In this document: in pieces, positions 1-8,790 of the stretch
How the letters are laid out: each line of letters begins with the position of its first letter
Numbering within the stretch: position 1 is the stretch's first letter
Source: Opitutia bacterium
GTDB lineage: Bacteria; Verrucomicrobiota; Verrucomicrobiia; Opitutales; UBA953
Direction: 5' to 3'
Length of the DNA stretch: 64,000 nucleotides
Assembly (NCBI GenBank): GCA_003569165.1
Contig: BGOI01000007.1
Span: 16,229 to 80,228, forward strand
Translations under genes and position numbers: made by a program
The notes under the pieces: model-generated
Told to the model about the DNA's origin: nothing
Database searches by the model: none
What the model saw: only the letters and a program-made list of their open reading frames with translations

Positions 1-3
1 AAC

Positions 4-855
4 ATGTCCGCCACCGAAACCCCCACCGCTCCGGCCGAAGCCCCCAAGGGCCCGGTCATCGAGCTCATCCCGCTCGGCCAGAACCTCGGCCGCGTCGTCC
101 TCACGATCTCTAACCAGGGCTCCCTCGCCCGCTTCCAGCAGGAACTGCAGACCCTCGGCCAGCACTTCGGTCGCATCCAGCAGCTCCAGCAGCGCGTCCA
201 GTCCGCCCTCACCACCGTCGAGCGCGACGCCCTGAGCAAAGTCGGCGAAGCCGAAGTGAAGGATTTCGCCGAGAAGGACGCCGTGTTCGCCAAGGTCTGG
301 GGATTCAACGTCCCGGCCGTCGCCAACCGCCAGGCTACCTTCGTCAACACAGCCCTCCGCCTCTTCGCTGTCATCTCCGAGGAAGAAGCCGCCAAGGCTC
401 GTTCCTCCGCTGACTTCAAGGAAGAGCAGCTCGTCATCCGCGGTGACCGTCGCCTCCTGCAGACCGCCGAAATCCGCGGCCTCGATTTCGTCATCCAGTT
501 CGATCAGTTCGCCAAGGTCCTCCAGGCCCGCCGCGACGCCGTCATTCAGCTCACCGAGCTGCAGAAGCGTTCCACCAACGACGAAGAGAAGACCCGTATC
601 CAGACCCAGCTCGACCAGACCTTGGAGCTCCTGAACAAGGGCAACAAGGAGATGGCCGAAAGCGTCGGCTACTCGATCACCCACAATTACGAAGTCGAAG
701 TCCTTGAGTCGAAGTTCGTCATCCTGCTCAACCAGGAAGAAGTGAACCAGATCCAGGGCCTCATGGCCAACGCCCAGCAGCAGCAGGCTGCCGCCGCGGC
801 TCCGGTCGCCATCGAAGCCCCGAAGCTCGAGAAGAAGGCCGATAAGAAGAACTAA
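4..855 (+). CDS. Hypothetical coiled-coil protein
   Basis: A 283-residue protein that I do not recognise. It has no signal peptide or membrane segment. It is rich in Glu, Gln, Lys and Ala, with long heptad-like helical stretches (about residues 40-100 and 165-225), so a cytoplasmic coiled coil is likely. The N-terminus is Pro/Ala-rich and the C-terminus is a Gln/Ala run followed by a basic KKADKKN tail. Codon use matches the neighbouring housekeeping genes (strong C/G third positions), which argues for a real and well-expressed gene. A clear Rho-independent terminator follows the stop. Upstream context lies outside the window, so operon membership is unknown. Confidence 0.75.
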   Translation: MSATETPTAPAEAPKGPVIELIPLGQNLGRVVLTISNQGSLARFQQELQTLGQHFGRIQQLQQRVQSALTTVERDALSKVGEAEVKDFAEKDAVFAKVWGFNVPAVANRQATFVNTALRLFAVISEEEAAKARSSADFKEEQLVIRGDRRLLQTAEIRGLDFVIQFDQFAKVLQARRDAVIQLTELQKRSTNDEEKTRIQTQLDQTLELLNKGNKEMAESVGYSITHNYEVEVLESKFVILLNQEEVNQIQGLMANAQQQQAAAAAPVAIEAPKLEKKADKKN

Positions 856-878
856 GCCTCGAGCTTGATCTTCCCACC

Positions 879-907
879 AAGGCCCGCCCTCACCAGCGGG
901 CCTTTTT
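879..907 (+). terminator. Rho-independent terminator
   Basis: A perfect 9-bp stem (AAGGCCCGC pairing with GCGGGCCTT) with an 8-nt loop, followed by a T run. It ends transcription of the upstream coiled-coil gene. The convergent exonuclease gene stops at 913, so the hairpin may also act weakly on the other strand. Confidence 0.85.
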
Positions 908-912
908 GTTGA

Positions 913-1881
913 TTAGAATAACTCGCCCTGCTGCGCGTCGGCAGGCGGCTTGACCTTGGGCTTAGGCGCTTCGCTCAGTGGCGCGGACGGCTCCGGGGCG
1001 GTCGAAGCCCGCCCATGCTTGGCCTGATAGCGGCGCAGCGTCGAATGCATCTCCATCTCGGAGAGGAATGCTTCCACTCCGACGATGTCTTCCGCGACGG
1101 GCTGGCCGGGCGAAAATTCGAAATCGGTCTGGAAAGTGACGAGCTTGAGATTGCCGCGGATGCGCTCGGCTTCGGCCTTCACCTGCTCGCGGAAGCGCTC
1201 GGGCTGCAAGGCATCGCCCGCACCGAGCACGCCCTCGAGACTACCGTATTCGGCGAGCCACTTCACCGCCGTCTTCGGGCCGACACCCTTAAGCCCAGGG
1301 ATATTGTCGGAAGCGTCGCCGACGAGCGCGAGGTAATCGGGGATGCGCTCAGGCGGGACGCCGAACTTCTCGGTGACCGCGGCCGAATCGAGGCGGCGCC
1401 AGCCCATGGCCGGGTTCGCTGTCGGCGGCGGCGCCAATTGGATGACCGGCCCGCCCACGCACTGACCAAAATCCTTATCGGCGCTTACGATGATACACTG
1501 GTCGCCGGACGCGGAGAGAATCCGCACGGCGGTCGCAATCAGGTCATCGGCTTCGACGCCACGTCGTTCGAAGACCTGGAATCCGAGCAGGGCGGTGAGG
1601 CGCTTGATCTCCGGCAGCTGCTGGACGATCTCCTCCGGCGTCTCATCGCGCTGAGCCTTATAGTCCGGCAACGCGGCGAGATGGCGGTCAGAGCCGCCAA
1701 GGTCAAAGAAGACGGCACAGCGGTCCGGCGTCTCCCCTTCTCGGAGGTCCTGAAGCGACTTCATCCAACCGTGCAAGGCCCCCGTCGGGAACTGGTCGCT
1801 CTGCCGACGGAGATTAGACCGCTCCATCGCGAAGTGGCTTCGGAAGACCAAGTTGAAGCCGTCGATGAGCAGCCAGCGCAT
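913..1881 (-). CDS. Stand-alone 5'-3' exonuclease (Pol I N-terminal/FEN type)
   Basis: A 322-residue structure-specific 5' nuclease that would remove RNA primers and flaps during replication and repair. Family motifs are present in order: the N-terminal metal-binding IDGFN around D7, VEADDL (E110, D112, D113), SADKDFG (D135, D137), VGDASDN (D189, D192), then a helix-hairpin-helix GLKGVGPKTA at about 196-206. The length equals only the 5' nuclease domain of DNA polymerase I, and no polymerase domain follows, so it is a separate protein like Xni or phage FEN. The C-terminal 40 residues are Pro/Lys-rich and end in QQGELF, which resembles a sliding-clamp-binding peptide (QxxL/M plus a hydrophobic residue); that role is inference. 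A terminator separates it from the pilus cluster upstream. Confidence 0.9.
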   Translation of the reverse strand: MRWLLIDGFNLVFRSHFAMERSNLRRQSDQFPTGALHGWMKSLQDLREGETPDRCAVFFDLGGSDRHLAALPDYKAQRDETPEEIVQQLPEIKRLTALLGFQVFERRGVEADDLIATAVRILSASGDQCIIVSADKDFGQCVGGPVIQLAPPPTANPAMGWRRLDSAAVTEKFGVPPERIPDYLALVGDASDNIPGLKGVGPKTAVKWLAEYGSLEGVLGAGDALQPERFREQVKAEAERIRGNLKLVTFQTDFEFSPGQPVAEDIVGVEAFLSEMEMHSTLRRYQAKHGRASTAPEPSAPLSEAPKPKVKPPADAQQGELF

Positions 1882-1918
1882 GGGAGGAGTGTCGCTCCAC
1901 CCGGTCAGGCCATCGAGA

Positions 1919-1950
1919 AAAAAGCGGGCCCGCCGAATGGCGGGCCCGTT
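1919..1950 (-). terminator. Rho-independent terminator after the secretin gene
   Basis: Read on the minus strand, GGGCCCGCC pairs with GGCGGGCCC around a 4-nt loop, and a run of T follows. It lies between the end of the secretin gene (1974) and the start of the exonuclease gene (1881), so it closes the five-gene pilus-type operon. Confidence 0.85.
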
Positions 1951-1973
1951 ATCAGCAAAGCGCGAGGCTTGGC

Positions 1974-4955
1974 TTACTTGGCTGGCTCGGCGACGACCGG
2001 GGTCGGTTCCGTGGGCGCAGCGACTTCGACGGGTTCGCGATAGACCGCACCACCCGGGGACATGAGCGTGGGGTTCGAGAAGGTCGAGCCAGCGCGCATG
2101 CCAGGGTGGCTGCTACGCAGAGTGGCGCCGCCCGGAGAGACGAGGTTGGCCGTCACGAACACCATCAGGCTCTTCTTCTGGATGCTCTTACCGCTGGAGC
2201 GGAAAGCCGCGCCGATGAGCGGAATGGATCCGAGGACCGGGACCTTGTCGTCGATGGTCTTCACTTCTTCGCGAGTCAGGCCGCCGATGACGACCGTGGC
2301 CCCGTCGAAGACCGTGACTTCGGTGGTCACTTCGCGGGTGCTGAAGATCGGCTGGAAGAAGCCAGAGGGCACGGAGACGGTCACTCCACCAGAGATAGCG
2401 ACCGAGGTTCCGCCGTATTCGACAAAGCCTTCGAATTCGGTCACCTTCGGCTTGAGGTTGAGAGCGATCGAATCGTCGGCCGCGACGGTCGGGGTGACTT
2501 CGAGGGTCACGCCGACTTCCTGGATGGTGAAGTCCTGAGGCGTACCAGCGGTGATTGCCACCGCGGCACCAGTGGTCGCGCCGCCGTGCCGGCGCCGCCG
2601 CCGCTCGTACCGACGTTGGACTGGGTGTCACCATAAGCCTGCGGGTAGCGGAGGAGCTGGGCCACCTTGATGACAGCAGTCTTACCGTCGAGGACGGTAA
2701 GGCTCGGGGAGGACATCAAGTCGCTGCCGGCGTTCTCTTCGATCGCGCGGATAGCCAGACCTGAGGGTCTCAGCACCGATGATACCGACGTTAGCGGAAT
2801 AGCTCTGGTTGGTATTGCCGAGGTTGATGCCTCCCGGGAAGTTCGGAGCAGGCTGCGGAATTGGCGTTAAGCCCGTCACATTGAGGCTACGCACCGAAGA
2901 ATTATTGGTGGCGAAGACCGAATTGATCGAGCGGAGATTGGTGGCAGCCCTGGCCGTCGCCGTGGGATCGACCTGCGTAGTCACTCCCGCAATCGTCTGT
3001 AGGGTCGGGCTCAGGTTCCAGTTCACGCCGAGTTCGTTCAGGATCTTTTGTTCGACTTCCATGAACTTGGCTTCGATGTGGACCTGCTTGATGTCGGAGT
3101 AGCGACGGATGATGTTCTTCACTCGGTCGAGATTCTTGCGGCTCTGGTACACGATGAGGTTGGTACCGTCATACGAGAGGGTGGCCGGGAGTTCGAACGC
3201 CACGCCCGAACGGGTGAGGAAGTTCTTGATCGCGACTTCTTCCGGACGCTGGCCATCGCCCGCACCGGCGCCACCGGCGGCGGCACCACCAAAGGGGCTG
3301 GCGGCACCCGCGCCCGCGGCAGCACCGACGCCACCACCGGCGCCAAGGCCAGTCATCTTCAGCACGGCCGCCGTGGAGAGCGGGTAGATTTCGGTCTCGA
3401 GGAGGCTGTCGCCGGTGTCTTCGCGGACTTCGACGATACCACCGGAGCCGACAGTGAAGCTAAAGCCGACGCGCTTACAGGTGTAATCAAGAGCCTGGTA
3501 GACAGAGACGCCGCGGAGCTGGAGGCTGACCGTAGGATTCTTGTTGGCCGTGTCGATGAGGACGATGTTTACGCCCTTCTGGTCCTTGTCGTAGGTAGCG
3601 GCCTGAGTCTGCAGCAGGATGAGCGCACGGTCGAGCGGCTGGTCGCGGACGAGGAAGCCCTCGGGGAGCTGGATGGACTTCATCTTCTCGATCACCGGGT
3701 CGTTACCGTTGGCGGAGTCGACCTTGATGTTTTCGCGATTGAAGACTTCGGGGAGCTTCCAGGTCTCATCGAGGAGCTCGAGGAGCTTGCCCTTGGTCAC
3801 GCCACGGTTCCACTGGCCAGAATTTTCCGACAGCATCTGACGGATGCGAATCTGGTAGGCCTTGGATTCGGAGTTGTTGGGCTGGTACTGGAGGACTTCG
3901 CGGTAGGAATCGAGGGCACCCTGATAGTCTCCGTAAAGGTAGCGGGCACGGCCACGGACGAGCAGCTCGTTGACCTTGTCGTCCTTGACCCGAAGGCCGG
4001 GGGAAGTCTCGTCGACATTGCGGTAGGTCGGATCGTTCCGCTTGGAGGCAAATTCCTTCTGCAGGCGGATGACTCGGGCGTCATCGTTGCCCTTGAGTTC
4101 GGCGTACTGGGCGATGACCGCGGTGGCCTTGATCATATCGCGGGCTTCGATGGCGACGAGGGCGCGGCGGGCGAGGGCGGAGCCCTTGGCTTCCTTGATG
4201 CGCTCCTTGAGGCCGGCGTTGGAAAGGCTGGCGGTACCGAGAGCGCGATCCGCCGCATCGAGGTCGGCCAGAGCCTTGTCGATGGACTCAGCCGTTCCCT
4301 GACGGATCAGGCTTTCGGCAGAAGAAACCACGTCTCCCTGCTTACCGATCGAGTCGGAGTTGGCGCGGGCGAGGCGATTAACTTCGGCCTTGGCAGCGGA
4401 AGGGCCGCCGGCATCGCGGGCGACACCGACTTCCTGTTTAGCGAGGGAGATGGAGTCGCGAAGAGTCTGGGCGGCAGGGGTGGTGTTCTCGGCGAGGGCA
4501 CCAGCGGCGACGTCAAGCTGTTCGAGGGCACCCTTGTGGTCGCCAGCGGCACACTTCTTACGAGCGTCTTCGATGACTTTGCTGACCTGGGCGAAGAGCT
4601 TCTCATTAGAAGCGGCTTCGTCGGCCGAGACCGCAGGGGCATCGGCCTTAGGCGCGTCGCCCTTGGGGGCGGAGGCGGCATCGGCGGCCTTCTTGGCGGC
4701 TTCGGCTTCGGCGATAGCGGAGTTGACGGAGGCGAGGCCTTCCGTGGCGCCGACATCCTTGGCGTCGATGGCGAGGATCGCCTCGAACCTGGCCTTGGCG
4801 GCCTGCAAGTTGCCTTCATCGCGGGCCTTCAGCGCCTCAGCGAGGAGCTGCGGCTTGCGCGCGGCGCTATCGCCGTCTTGGGCGATAAGAGAGCCGGCGG
4901 CGAGGGCCAGAGCGAGAGCTGCCCAGGCGAGCTGCGAACGGTGGAGATTTTTCAT
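1974..4955 (-). CDS. Secretin, PilQ/GspD-like (Amuc_1098-type), with two compensating frameshifts
   Basis: An outer-membrane secretin of about 993 residues forming the exit channel of a type IV pilus- or type II secretion-like machine. It has an N-terminal signal peptide (about 1-25), a long Ala/Lys-rich helical region with TPR-like repeats (about 40-75 and 330-375), a Gly/Ala-rich linker, then the secretin core. The core shows VTPTVAADDSIAL and the signature VPVLGSIPLIGAAF near the C-terminus. The frame is broken twice: reading moves by one base near 2765-2767 (an extra base in a GGG run) and returns near 2575-2600 (one base missing in a GC-rich stretch). About 60 residues, including the conserved SSPSLTVLDGKTA, are therefore in another frame. 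Total length stays divisible by three, so sequence error is likelier than gene decay. It is the last gene of the operon, in the PilQ position. Confidence 0.88.
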
Positions 4956-4974
4956 GGGGTGGTTGCGTTAAAAA

Positions 4975-5910
4975 TTATTGCTTGGGGGTGGTTGCCTTGG
5001 TGGCGGGAGAGGGGGTCTTCGGCTTGACGACGGGAGGCGGAGGAGCCGGGACGGTAAGCGTCTGCGGATCAGAGGTAAGTTTCTTCGGCTTCTTGGGGTT
5101 AAGAGCGAAGGTTTTGTCAAAACTCACGCTCTTGTTAGGCAAGTCAATGTCTTTGACCACGTATTGGGCCCCATTGTAGGTAAACTTATCCCCAACGGCG
5201 TGCAGCGTGAAGGTCCAAGTCGGGTCGGAAGTGGAACTGATGATAATGTCCGTGCGCGCGGTAAATTCCGTCGGCTTTTCGTCGTTGATTTCGACGATCT
5301 GACCGAATTGGCGGTCATCGACCGTCAAGAGGTTACGGGTGAACGGGATGCCGTCGGCATCCTTACCTTTGACGACCTTATAGGACTTGAGGGTGAGGTA
5401 AGGGGCGTCGGCGATGGGCAGGTTCAGCTTACAATCGTCGAGGTATTGCTTCGTCTTCACGTTTTTCAGGGAGAAGAGGCGTTCTTCCTCTTTCTTGCCA
5501 GGTCCCAGTGTGGACTGGATGAGCATGAAGGTGTAGGTCGGGTGCCCAGCCGAAACCAGTGCGATACCAAACGGAGGCATCTCCTCGGCCTTGCGGCTCC
5601 GCGGAACGTACTCCTTGATCGCCGAATCCCAAACGACGTCGATCGTCGTGAAGAGGTCGTAATCCCAATTGTCGTCATTCTCTTCCGGCGTTGGCCAATC
5701 CAGGACGTTGTCCTCCAGAGAGGCACGAGGGGTAGACGGGTAGGCTTCACCACGAGGGGCGGCTTCCTTGAGCAGCGTGATGGCGGCGGCCTTGCCAGCC
5801 TCATCGGGGACGACGGGCGCCACCAGGCCCGGAGTGAGAACCACCACGGCCCCGGCGACGAGCAGGAGCGCACCGAGGATGACGAGGATGATGTCCTTGC
5901 GAGAATTCAT
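4975..5910 (-). CDS. Amuc_1099-type inner-membrane pilus protein, PilP position
   Basis: A 311-residue protein with one N-terminal membrane helix (about residues 8-30) and a large periplasmic part. The C-terminal half looks beta-rich (about 215-275), and the last 35 residues are a Pro/Lys/Thr tail. It sits 19 bp upstream of the secretin gene and directly downstream of the PilO-like gene, which is where pilP lies in pilMNOPQ operons. PilP normally links the inner-membrane PilN/PilO complex to the secretin, and I infer the same role here. Sequence similarity to PilP is not obvious by eye and there is no lipobox; the call rests on membrane topology, gene order and correspondence to the second gene of the Akkermansia cluster. 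Confidence 0.65.
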   Translation of the reverse strand: MNSRKDIILVILGALLLVAGAVVVLTPGLVAPVVPDEAGKAAAITLLKEAAPRGEAYPSTPRASLEDNVLDWPTPEENDDNWDYDLFTTIDVVWDSAIKEYVPRSRKAEEMPPFGIALVSAGHPTYTFMLIQSTLGPGKKEEERLFSLKNVKTKQYLDDCKLNLPIADAPYLTLKSYKVVKGKDADGIPFTRNLLTVDDRQFGQIVEINDEKPTEFTARTDIIISSTSDPTWTFTLHAVGDKFTYNGAQYVVKDIDLPNKSVSFDKTFALNPKKPKKLTSDPQTLTVPAPPPPVVKPKTPSPATKATTPKQ

Positions 5911-5922
5911 GGCCGGGATGCT

Positions 5923-7032
5923 TTATTTCTTGGGTTCACCCTCGGCGCTAACCGCAGGCTTCTCCTCGGGGATGGAAAGATAGTCGATTTGCACGACAAA
6001 GGAAGAGAGCTTGCGAGGCACGACGAGGACGCGCTGATCCACCAGAGAAGCGGCTGGCTTGGAGCCGCTGACCGCAACAGGTTCTTCGGCTCCGAAAAAG
6101 CCGCCGAGCGCGGACGGGGCGGCGGCGACAGAAGCGGCAGACCCTGGCAGCGCGGCCGGGGCGACGCTGCTGGCAAGCAACTTCTCGAAATCCTTGGGCG
6201 CCAAACCGACGTCAATCGTCGTGATGGCGACCGGGCGGCCAGAGTTGCGAATCTTGTTCACGAACGTGCGAAGGGTCGGCGTGTAAGCGACGAAACGGAC
6301 GCGAAAGGAAAGCGAGTCGACCAATCCATTACGGTCGAAGGTCCGGGAAGGAAGGAACTCGTCGATTTCGTTCTTAGAGCCGTCCGCGTCGGGGGCGTAG
6401 CTTCCGGCGCCAGGCTTACCTTCGGGAATCAGGACGAATGTCTCAATGGGCTCGCGGTCGACGGACTCGATGAGCAAGGGAGAGCCGGCCGGGCGGGATT
6501 CGGCGAGCTGACGAACGATGAAGTCGATGATCTGGCGCTGCTGGTCGACCTTCTGGAAATCGCGTTTCGGAGAGGTGCCTTGATTGTGGATGTAGCGATA
6601 GAAGCCGAAGGCGGTCGGATCGTTCGGCATCAACTTGATACCCTGGTCGGCAGCAAGCTTACGCCAGCCGTCGACGGACTCACGCAGGAGCGCGCTGAGT
6701 TCGGCGGAATTAGCCGAAGCCTTGCCCTTGATGACGAGATCGGGATTGCCGGCAATCGCGGCGCGGAGCGAGGAGAGATGCGCCTCGAGCTCCTTGACAT
6801 CGGCGGCCGCCGCTTCGACGTTCTTATCATTGAGCGAGACGGACGCGGCTCCGGGCACGAAGGAGTGGCCGTTGAGCAGAGCGAGCTGATCTCTGCGGGC
6901 TCGGGCCAAATCAAGGGCGGACTTGGTGCTGCCTTGGTAGGCGAGGAAAGCCAAGGCGCAGCCGACGATGAACAGCGTGGCGATCGCGATGAGCGCGAGG
7001 TTGAAGCCGAGGTTTTTCTTAAAATTCTGCAT
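5923..7032 (-). CDS. Amuc_1100-type membrane-anchored protein, PilO position
   Basis: A 369-residue protein with a single N-terminal anchor (about residues 9-32), a helical coiled-coil segment (about 35-90, rich in Ala, Leu, Glu and Arg) and a periplasmic alpha/beta part (about 110-310). This is the topology of PilO and of the Akkermansia protein Amuc_1100, the outer-surface protein studied for its effect on host TLR2 signalling. The start lies 3 bp after the stop of the PilM-PilN fusion and the stop lies 12 bp before the next start, so the genes are translationally close. A Pro/Ala/Gly-rich linker (about 285-325) precedes a final beta-like segment. Probable role: an inner-membrane alignment subcomplex with the PilN part of its neighbour. 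Host-directed activity cannot be inferred. Confidence 0.68.
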   Translation of the reverse strand: MQNFKKNLGFNLALIAIATLFIVGCALAFLAYQGSTKSALDLARARRDQLALLNGHSFVPGAASVSLNDKNVEAAAADVKELEAHLSSLRAAIAGNPDLVIKGKASANSAELSALLRESVDGWRKLAADQGIKLMPNDPTAFGFYRYIHNQGTSPKRDFQKVDQQRQIIDFIVRQLAESRPAGSPLLIESVDREPIETFVLIPEGKPGAGSYAPDADGSKNEIDEFLPSRTFDRNGLVDSLSFRVRFVAYTPTLRTFVNKIRNSGRPVAITTIDVGLAPKDFEKLLASSVAPAALPGSAASVAAAPSALGGFFGAEEPVAVSGSKPAASLVDQRVLVVPRKLSSFVVQIDYLSIPEEKPAVSAEGEPKK

Positions 7033-7035
7033 GGC

Positions 7036-8766
7036 TTAGAGGGCCTTGTCCTTGTGGATGACGAGGGTGAGGGTCGCCTTGGGCGTCATCCGGATTTCCG
7101 TCTTATTGTCGGCGGCCTTGATGGTCTGCTCGGTGACGACGATCTCGTTCTCCGGGACGGCGCTGACATAGGGAGACTTGCGGACGACCTCAAGCAAACG
7201 GCCGATGGCCGCTTTTTCCGACTGCGATTTGTACTGCTTAACATCGAAGGGCACTTCGGCGAAAAGGAAGCGGACGGAGAGCATGACCTTGGTCACCACG
7301 ACCGGCGCGGGCGCGGGCTGTCCTTCGACGGCCGGAGCGGCGGGAAGGGTCTCGTACTTCACGTGCATCTCTTCGATCCAAGTGTTCTTGAGTGTGCCGA
7401 CGCGGGACTGGAGATCACCAAGGAAGGCCGGCCAGTTGGAACGATTGAGGACGACCTGTTCGATCTCCTTGGTCTTGGCGGCGAGTTCGGCGGCCTTTGT
7501 GCGGGACTCTTCAATCGCGTTACGACGGACGGTGAGTTCGGTCTGACGGGCTTTGACGATGCTGGCTTGGGCTTGATTCCAGCCCTCGGCGGAGGCGAAG
7601 GCGAGCCAGACGCAGAAAGGAGCGGCAGCGGCAAGCAGCGCGGCGACGACCAGGCGGGGCTTACGTGCATCGAAGGCCTGCTGGGAAGCGATGTCGCGCG
7701 GGATCAGGTTCACCCCGATAGGCTGCGGCAAGGTGAGGCGCGCTGCTTCGCCGATCACTTCCGTGATCTGATACTTAGCACGCGCGAGCTGCTCTGCGTT
7801 GGTACCGGCTCCCAGGGTGATGACCGAGGAGGGGTCGAAAACTTCGACCGGGAGGCGCAACGTCTCGCAGAGCTGTTCGGAAAGGCCAGGAACCTGAGAA
7901 CCGCGACCCGTGATCAGGATGCGGGCGGGCTGGCGGCCGTTGGCGCCACGGCGAACATTGATCAGTCGACGATTGATGTCCTGCGCGAGACGCCGGATGA
8001 AAGTCTGCGAGTTGGCCTGCAGGATGGCGACCTGCGGATCGGACTCGGTCAGCTGGACGATGCCGGTGAAATATCCCACCTTGATGGCTTCGGAGACCGC
8101 GAAAGGTTGACCCGTATTATCGGAGACGCCCTGCGTGAGGAGGTTGCCGCCGATGTTGGTGGCCGACTGGATGTTCACGCCGCTAGGGCCGACGAAACTG
8201 AGCGTGGTCGAACGGGCGCCGACGTTGATGATGAGGACTTCCTCGGCGCCGGAACCGCCAGCGAGACGGAACGCCTGGCTGTCGAGCAACGGGGCGGCCT
8301 GAATCGACATCGGACGCAGTCCGGTTGAAGTGACCATGTTCGCGATCTTAGTCGCGATCTCGGTGCGCAGGGCGAAGAGAAGGACTTCCGCTTCGACGCC
8401 GTCGGAGGCCATCAGCTGGCTGTCCCAAATGACTTCGTTCAGCGGATAAGGGATAGCGTTCTGAGCCTCGAAGGCGACAATCTGGGCCTGACGGGCACGT
8501 TCGACCTGTGGGACCTTAAGTGGCTTCTGTAAGAGCAGAAAAGCGGGAGCGATGACGGAGACGCGGCCCTTGAGCTCGTGGGCATTGACCAGACTCGCTA
8601 AGGCGGCGATCGCCGCGTTCAACCACTCGTCGTCGCCGGTCAGGCCGGGGGCGATTTCTTCGACAAAGAACTGCTCAAGTACCAAGCTGCCCGCTTCGAC
8701 GGAGAACTGGGACACCGAGACATTCGAAGCGGCGAGATTGACGATAGTTGCCTTCTTCTGGCTCAT
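7036..8766 (-). CDS. PilM-PilN fusion protein (Amuc_1101-type)
   Basis: A 576-residue protein with two parts. Residues 1-365 are an actin-like (PilM/FtsA type) ATPase domain: VLIINVGARSTTLSFV is the phosphate-2-like strand and ILITGRGSQVPGL matches the late nucleotide-binding loop. Residues 350-355 carry GVNLIPRD, similar to the N-terminal INLLP peptide by which PilN docks into PilM. A membrane helix (about 372-394), a coiled coil (about 400-450) and a PilN-like periplasmic domain follow. PilM and PilN are normally separate proteins; here the docking peptide is covalently tethered. It would sit at the inner face of the cytoplasmic membrane and organise the alignment complex with the following PilO-like gene. 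Confidence 0.8.
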   Translation of the reverse strand: MSQKKATIVNLAASNVSVSQFSVEAGSLVLEQFFVEEIAPGLTGDDEWLNAAIAALASLVNAHELKGRVSVIAPAFLLLQKPLKVPQVERARQAQIVAFEAQNAIPYPLNEVIWDSQLMASDGVEAEVLLFALRTEIATKIANMVTSTGLRPMSIQAAPLLDSQAFRLAGGSGAEEVLIINVGARSTTLSFVGPSGVNIQSATNIGGNLLTQGVSDNTGQPFAVSEAIKVGYFTGIVQLTESDPQVAILQANSQTFIRRLAQDINRRLINVRRGANGRQPARILITGRGSQVPGLSEQLCETLRLPVEVFDPSSVITLGAGTNAEQLARAKYQITEVIGEAARLTLPQPIGVNLIPRDIASQQAFDARKPRLVVAALLAAAAPFCVWLAFASAEGWNQAQASIVKARQTELTVRRNAIEESRTKAAELAAKTKEIEQVVLNRSNWPAFLGDLQSRVGTLKNTWIEEMHVKYETLPAAPAVEGQPAPAPVVVTKVMLSVRFLFAEVPFDVKQYKSQSEKAAIGRLLEVVRKSPYVSAVPENEIVVTEQTIKAADNKTEIRMTPKATLTLVIHKDKAL

Positions 8767-8790
8767 ACAAAAACAGGGAGGGAGGGGGGA

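Noticed and set aside
2575..2767. Programmed ribosomal frameshifting in the secretin
   Set aside because: No slippery heptamer plus pseudoknot is evident and two opposite shifts 190 bp apart would be needed; consensus error explains it more simply.
3048..5027. A 659-codon plus-strand open frame opposite the secretin
   Set aside because: Same shadow-frame composition and no domain; the secretin on the other strand has a signal peptide and conserved motifs.
4978..8328. A 1116-codon open frame on the plus strand opposite the pilus cluster
   Set aside because: It is antisense to four well-supported genes in a GC-rich region where the complementary frame naturally lacks stops; its composition (Asp/Gly/Arg/Glu-rich) is that of a shadow frame.
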